Positions 6,680 to 8,305 of a stretch of 8,305 nucleotides of DNA are shown here, piece after piece. Source of the stretch: Anaerolineales bacterium UBA6663 (GTDB taxonomy: Bacteria; Chloroflexota; Anaerolineae; Anaerolineales; UBA6663); NCBI GenBank assembly GCA_002455335.1, contig DKKP01000022.1:7306-15610 (forward strand). Reading direction: 5' to 3'. Below the pieces are notes generated by a model. That model was not told where the DNA came from and made no database searches. It saw only the letters and a program-made list of their open reading frames with translations. The position numbers were made by a program, and so were the translations under genes. Position 1 is the first letter of the stretch. Each line of letters begins with the position of its first letter.

Positions 6680-7537
6680 CTACAGGTCGCGTTGCGCGAA
6701 CCAGTTGGCGCCGATCCAGAGGGCCGCCGCTGCGTAGACCACGCCGTAGCCGATCATCAAGGGGCTCGGCGCCGGCCCGAATCCCGAGAAGGGCGTCATC
6801 ATCCCGACCGCCTGCGTAATCGGCGAGCTCATCTCGAACGCCGCGCGGCGCCAGATCGCTTCGGTCGGCACAAGCAGGCTCGTCAGGATGCCGATGTCGA
6901 CGGCCGTCGCGTTGCCAAGCGTCGACCCGATCTGCTCGACCATGCTGCCGATGAACCCCAGCCCGTAGAGGCCGAAGATCACGCCACCTGTGGCGAGCGC
7001 CGATAACCGGCTCGAGCACATCAGCGTCACCGACATCACCACAAGGCTGACCAGGTACATCAGCGGGATCCCGCGCTCGAGCCCGGGGACCAGATAATCC
7101 GCCTGAACTTGTAGCCCAACGACCACGCCGGTCGTCGTCAGCGCCAGATAGATCGCCAGCATGAGCGCAAAGCCCAGCCACTTGCCGACGACGACGTGCC
7201 AGCGCGCGATTGGTTTTGTGACGATCGATTGGATCGCGCCCGACCCGATCTCGCCGGCCAGCGTGTCGGCGGCCAGCAACGCGCCCAAGGCCAGTGCCAG
7301 GAAGTTGATCGCATACATCCCGGCTACGCCCAGGGCGTTCATCACGCCGCGCAGGATCAGGGCCTGCTGCGCGCCGCCATCCGGATAGTCTTGCGCCCAC
7401 TCCACGAGGATGAAGTACAGGCCGGCGTTGAAGAGCGCCACGAAAGCCAGGCCAAGCACGAACGCGGCCAGCGCGATCCGGCGGCGTACTGCTTCACGGA
7501 ACGTCAACCCGGCGATGGTGAGGATCGAGTTCAACAT
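6680..7537 (-). CDS. ABC-2 type transporter permease
   Basis: A 285-residue integral membrane protein with about six hydrophobic helices: roughly 21-45, 65-90, 119-143, 157-175, 180-200 and 259-281. Between helices 2 and 3 is the motif DTLAGEIGSGAIQSIVTKPI (91-110), followed by an R-x(6)-GKW stretch (112-120). This is the hallmark acidic/KP(I)xR coupling segment of ABC-2 permeases of the NosY/ABC2_membrane type, close to the family's usual 250-300 residues. It would form the membrane channel with the ATPase encoded just upstream and export an unidentified substrate across the cytoplasmic membrane. The ATG at 7537 lies 16 bases from the ATPase stop; no strong ribosome site is seen, since the only GAGG overlaps that stop 14 bases away, so translation may depend on coupling. 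It does not resemble Wzm-type polysaccharide permeases in its motifs, so a direct link to the glycosyltransferase operon is not supported. Confidence 0.92.
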   Translation of the reverse strand: MLNSILTIAGLTFREAVRRRIALAAFVLGLAFVALFNAGLYFILVEWAQDYPDGGAQQALILRGVMNALGVAGMYAINFLALALGALLAADTLAGEIGSGAIQSIVTKPIARWHVVVGKWLGFALMLAIYLALTTTGVVVGLQVQADYLVPGLERGIPLMYLVSLVVMSVTLMCSSRLSALATGGVIFGLYGLGFIGSMVEQIGSTLGNATAVDIGILTSLLVPTEAIWRRAAFEMSSPITQAVGMMTPFSGFGPAPSPLMIGYGVVYAAAALWIGANWFAQRDL

Positions 7538-7553
7538 AGCGTGGTCCGTGGCC

Positions 7554-8305
7554 TCAAAGCACGCCCTCTGTGCCGACCGTTCGGATGAAGATCTCCTCGA
7601 GCGACAGACGCTGCGGGACGAGCGCGTACAGGTCGACGCCCTGCGCCGTCAGATAACGCGCGATCTCGGGCAGTGCGGCCTCGCCAGCGGGCAGCACGAA
7701 GGTCACCTGATCGAGATCGGCGCGGATCGCCGTGGCCCAATGCTCGAGCCCGCTGAGCACGGCGGGCGTCAGCCCGGCCCCACGCGCGGTCACCTGCACC
7801 TCGCCCTCGGCCAGCGTGCGCAGCGACTCCGAGCGCACGACCTCGCCGTGTTGGATGAAGGCCACCCGATCGCAGGTCACTTCGATCTCGCCCAGGAGAT
7901 GGCTGTTGAGGAAGACGGTCGTTCCGGCGTCGCGCACCTCGCGGATCAGGTCGCGCACAAGCCGGCGCCCGACCGGGTCGAGCCCCGACGTCGGCTCGTC
8001 GAGAAAAACCAACTCCGGCGCGTTGATCAACGCCTGAGCCAGCCCGACGCGTTGCAGCATGCCCTTCGAATACGTTCGAAGCTGCTTGTTGCGGAACGGG
8101 TTCAGCCCGACGCGCTCGAGCAGATCGTCGATCCGCTTGCGAAGTGGGGCGGGCTGAAGGCCATGCAGCCGGCCATGCAAGGTCAGGAACTCCTGCGCGG
8201 TCAACCAGTCGTGAAAACGGAAGTGCTCGGGCAAGAATCCGACGCGACCCCGCGTGGCCCGGTGACCGAGCGGCGCGCCAAGCAACTGGCCGCCGCCCGC
8301 CGTCG
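7554..8305 (-). CDS. ABC transporter ATP-binding protein (5' end outside window)
   Basis: The frame is open to the right edge and gives 249 residues from the first whole codon (8303-8301). The N-terminus with Walker A lies beyond the window; an in-frame TTG at 8285 is not a believable start because the reading continues upstream as a normal ABC sequence (TAGGGQLLGAPLG). Seen in order: Q-loop region GFLPEHFRFHDW (22-33, glutamate at the usual Q position, common in ABC-2 exporters), signature YSKGM (78-82, variant of LSGGQ), Walker B LVFLDEP (98-104), D-loop SGLDP (106-110) and H-loop SHLLGE (134-139). Residues ~155-249 are the regulatory C-terminal domain usual in NatA/CcmA-type ATPases. It would power export by the permease encoded 16 bases downstream. 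The substrate is unknown; drugs, ions, lipids and peptides are all known for relatives. Confidence 0.95.
   Translation of the reverse strand, partial: TAGGGQLLGAPLGHRATRGRVGFLPEHFRFHDWLTAQEFLTLHGRLHGLQPAPLRKRIDDLLERVGLNPFRNKQLRTYSKGMLQRVGLAQALINAPELVFLDEPTSGLDPVGRRLVRDLIREVRDAGTTVFLNSHLLGEIEVTCDRVAFIQHGEVVRSESLRTLAEGEVQVTARGAGLTPAVLSGLEHWATAIRADLDQVTFVLPAGEAALPEIARYLTAQGVDLYALVPQRLSLEEIFIRTVGTEGVL

Noticed and set aside
6585..7400. Second minus-strand frame overlapping the permease
   Set aside because: It is Arg/Gly-rich without membrane segments, while the overlapping frame gives a textbook ABC-2 permease.
8283..8285. TTG as start of the ABC ATPase
   Set aside because: The open frame continues to the window edge with typical ABC sequence, and Walker A must lie upstream.
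6680..8305. Wzm/Wzt-type polysaccharide exporter serving the glycosyltransferases
   Set aside because: The permease has NosY-like ABC-2 motifs, the visible ATPase lacks a glycan-binding C-terminal domain, and a 271-base gap with a hairpin separates the operons.

Overview
This GC-rich window reads entirely on the minus strand. It holds seven protein-coding genes in two transcription units. The organism is a GC-rich bacterium. The formylglycine-generating-enzyme-like (SUMF1-type) protein and the glycosyltransferases with tetratricopeptide (TPR) repeats recall Chloroflexota and similar environmental lineages, but that placement rests on overall impression only. No rRNA, tRNA, CRISPR array, transposase or phage gene was seen.

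Layout in transcription order, right to left. (1) At 8305-6680 lies the end of an ABC-2 type exporter operon: an ATPase cut off at its N-terminus by the window edge (Walker A is missing), then a six-helix permease. (2) At 6679-6409 lies a 271-base non-coding gap. It has a GC-rich hairpin just after the permease stop and a weak promoter-like pair facing the next operon. (3) From 6408 to the left edge lies a tightly packed five-gene operon: TPR-glycosyltransferase (563 aa), TPR-glycosyltransferase (567 aa), TPR-less glycosyltransferase of the same family (375 aa), SUMF1-domain protein (282 aa), and a GT2 glycosyltransferase with a TPR-like C-terminal half that runs off the left edge. Two junctions are 4-base ATGA stop/start overlaps and one gap is only 10 bases, so translational coupling is likely.

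The most interesting part is the glycosyltransferase operon. Three consecutive genes share a GT-B-like region with alignable motifs (IGW/LGW at the start of the second Rossmann half and a late E-x(3)-GLPW motif). They differ in N-terminal domains and in how well key residues are kept. They look like an ancient tandem duplication in which some copies gained TPR scaffolds and perhaps lost activity. The SUMF1-type protein between them and the GT2 gene lacks the cysteine pair of true formylglycine-generating enzymes. A multi-subunit surface-glycan or protein-glycosylation assembly is a reasonable hypothesis, but no substrate can be read from the sequence.
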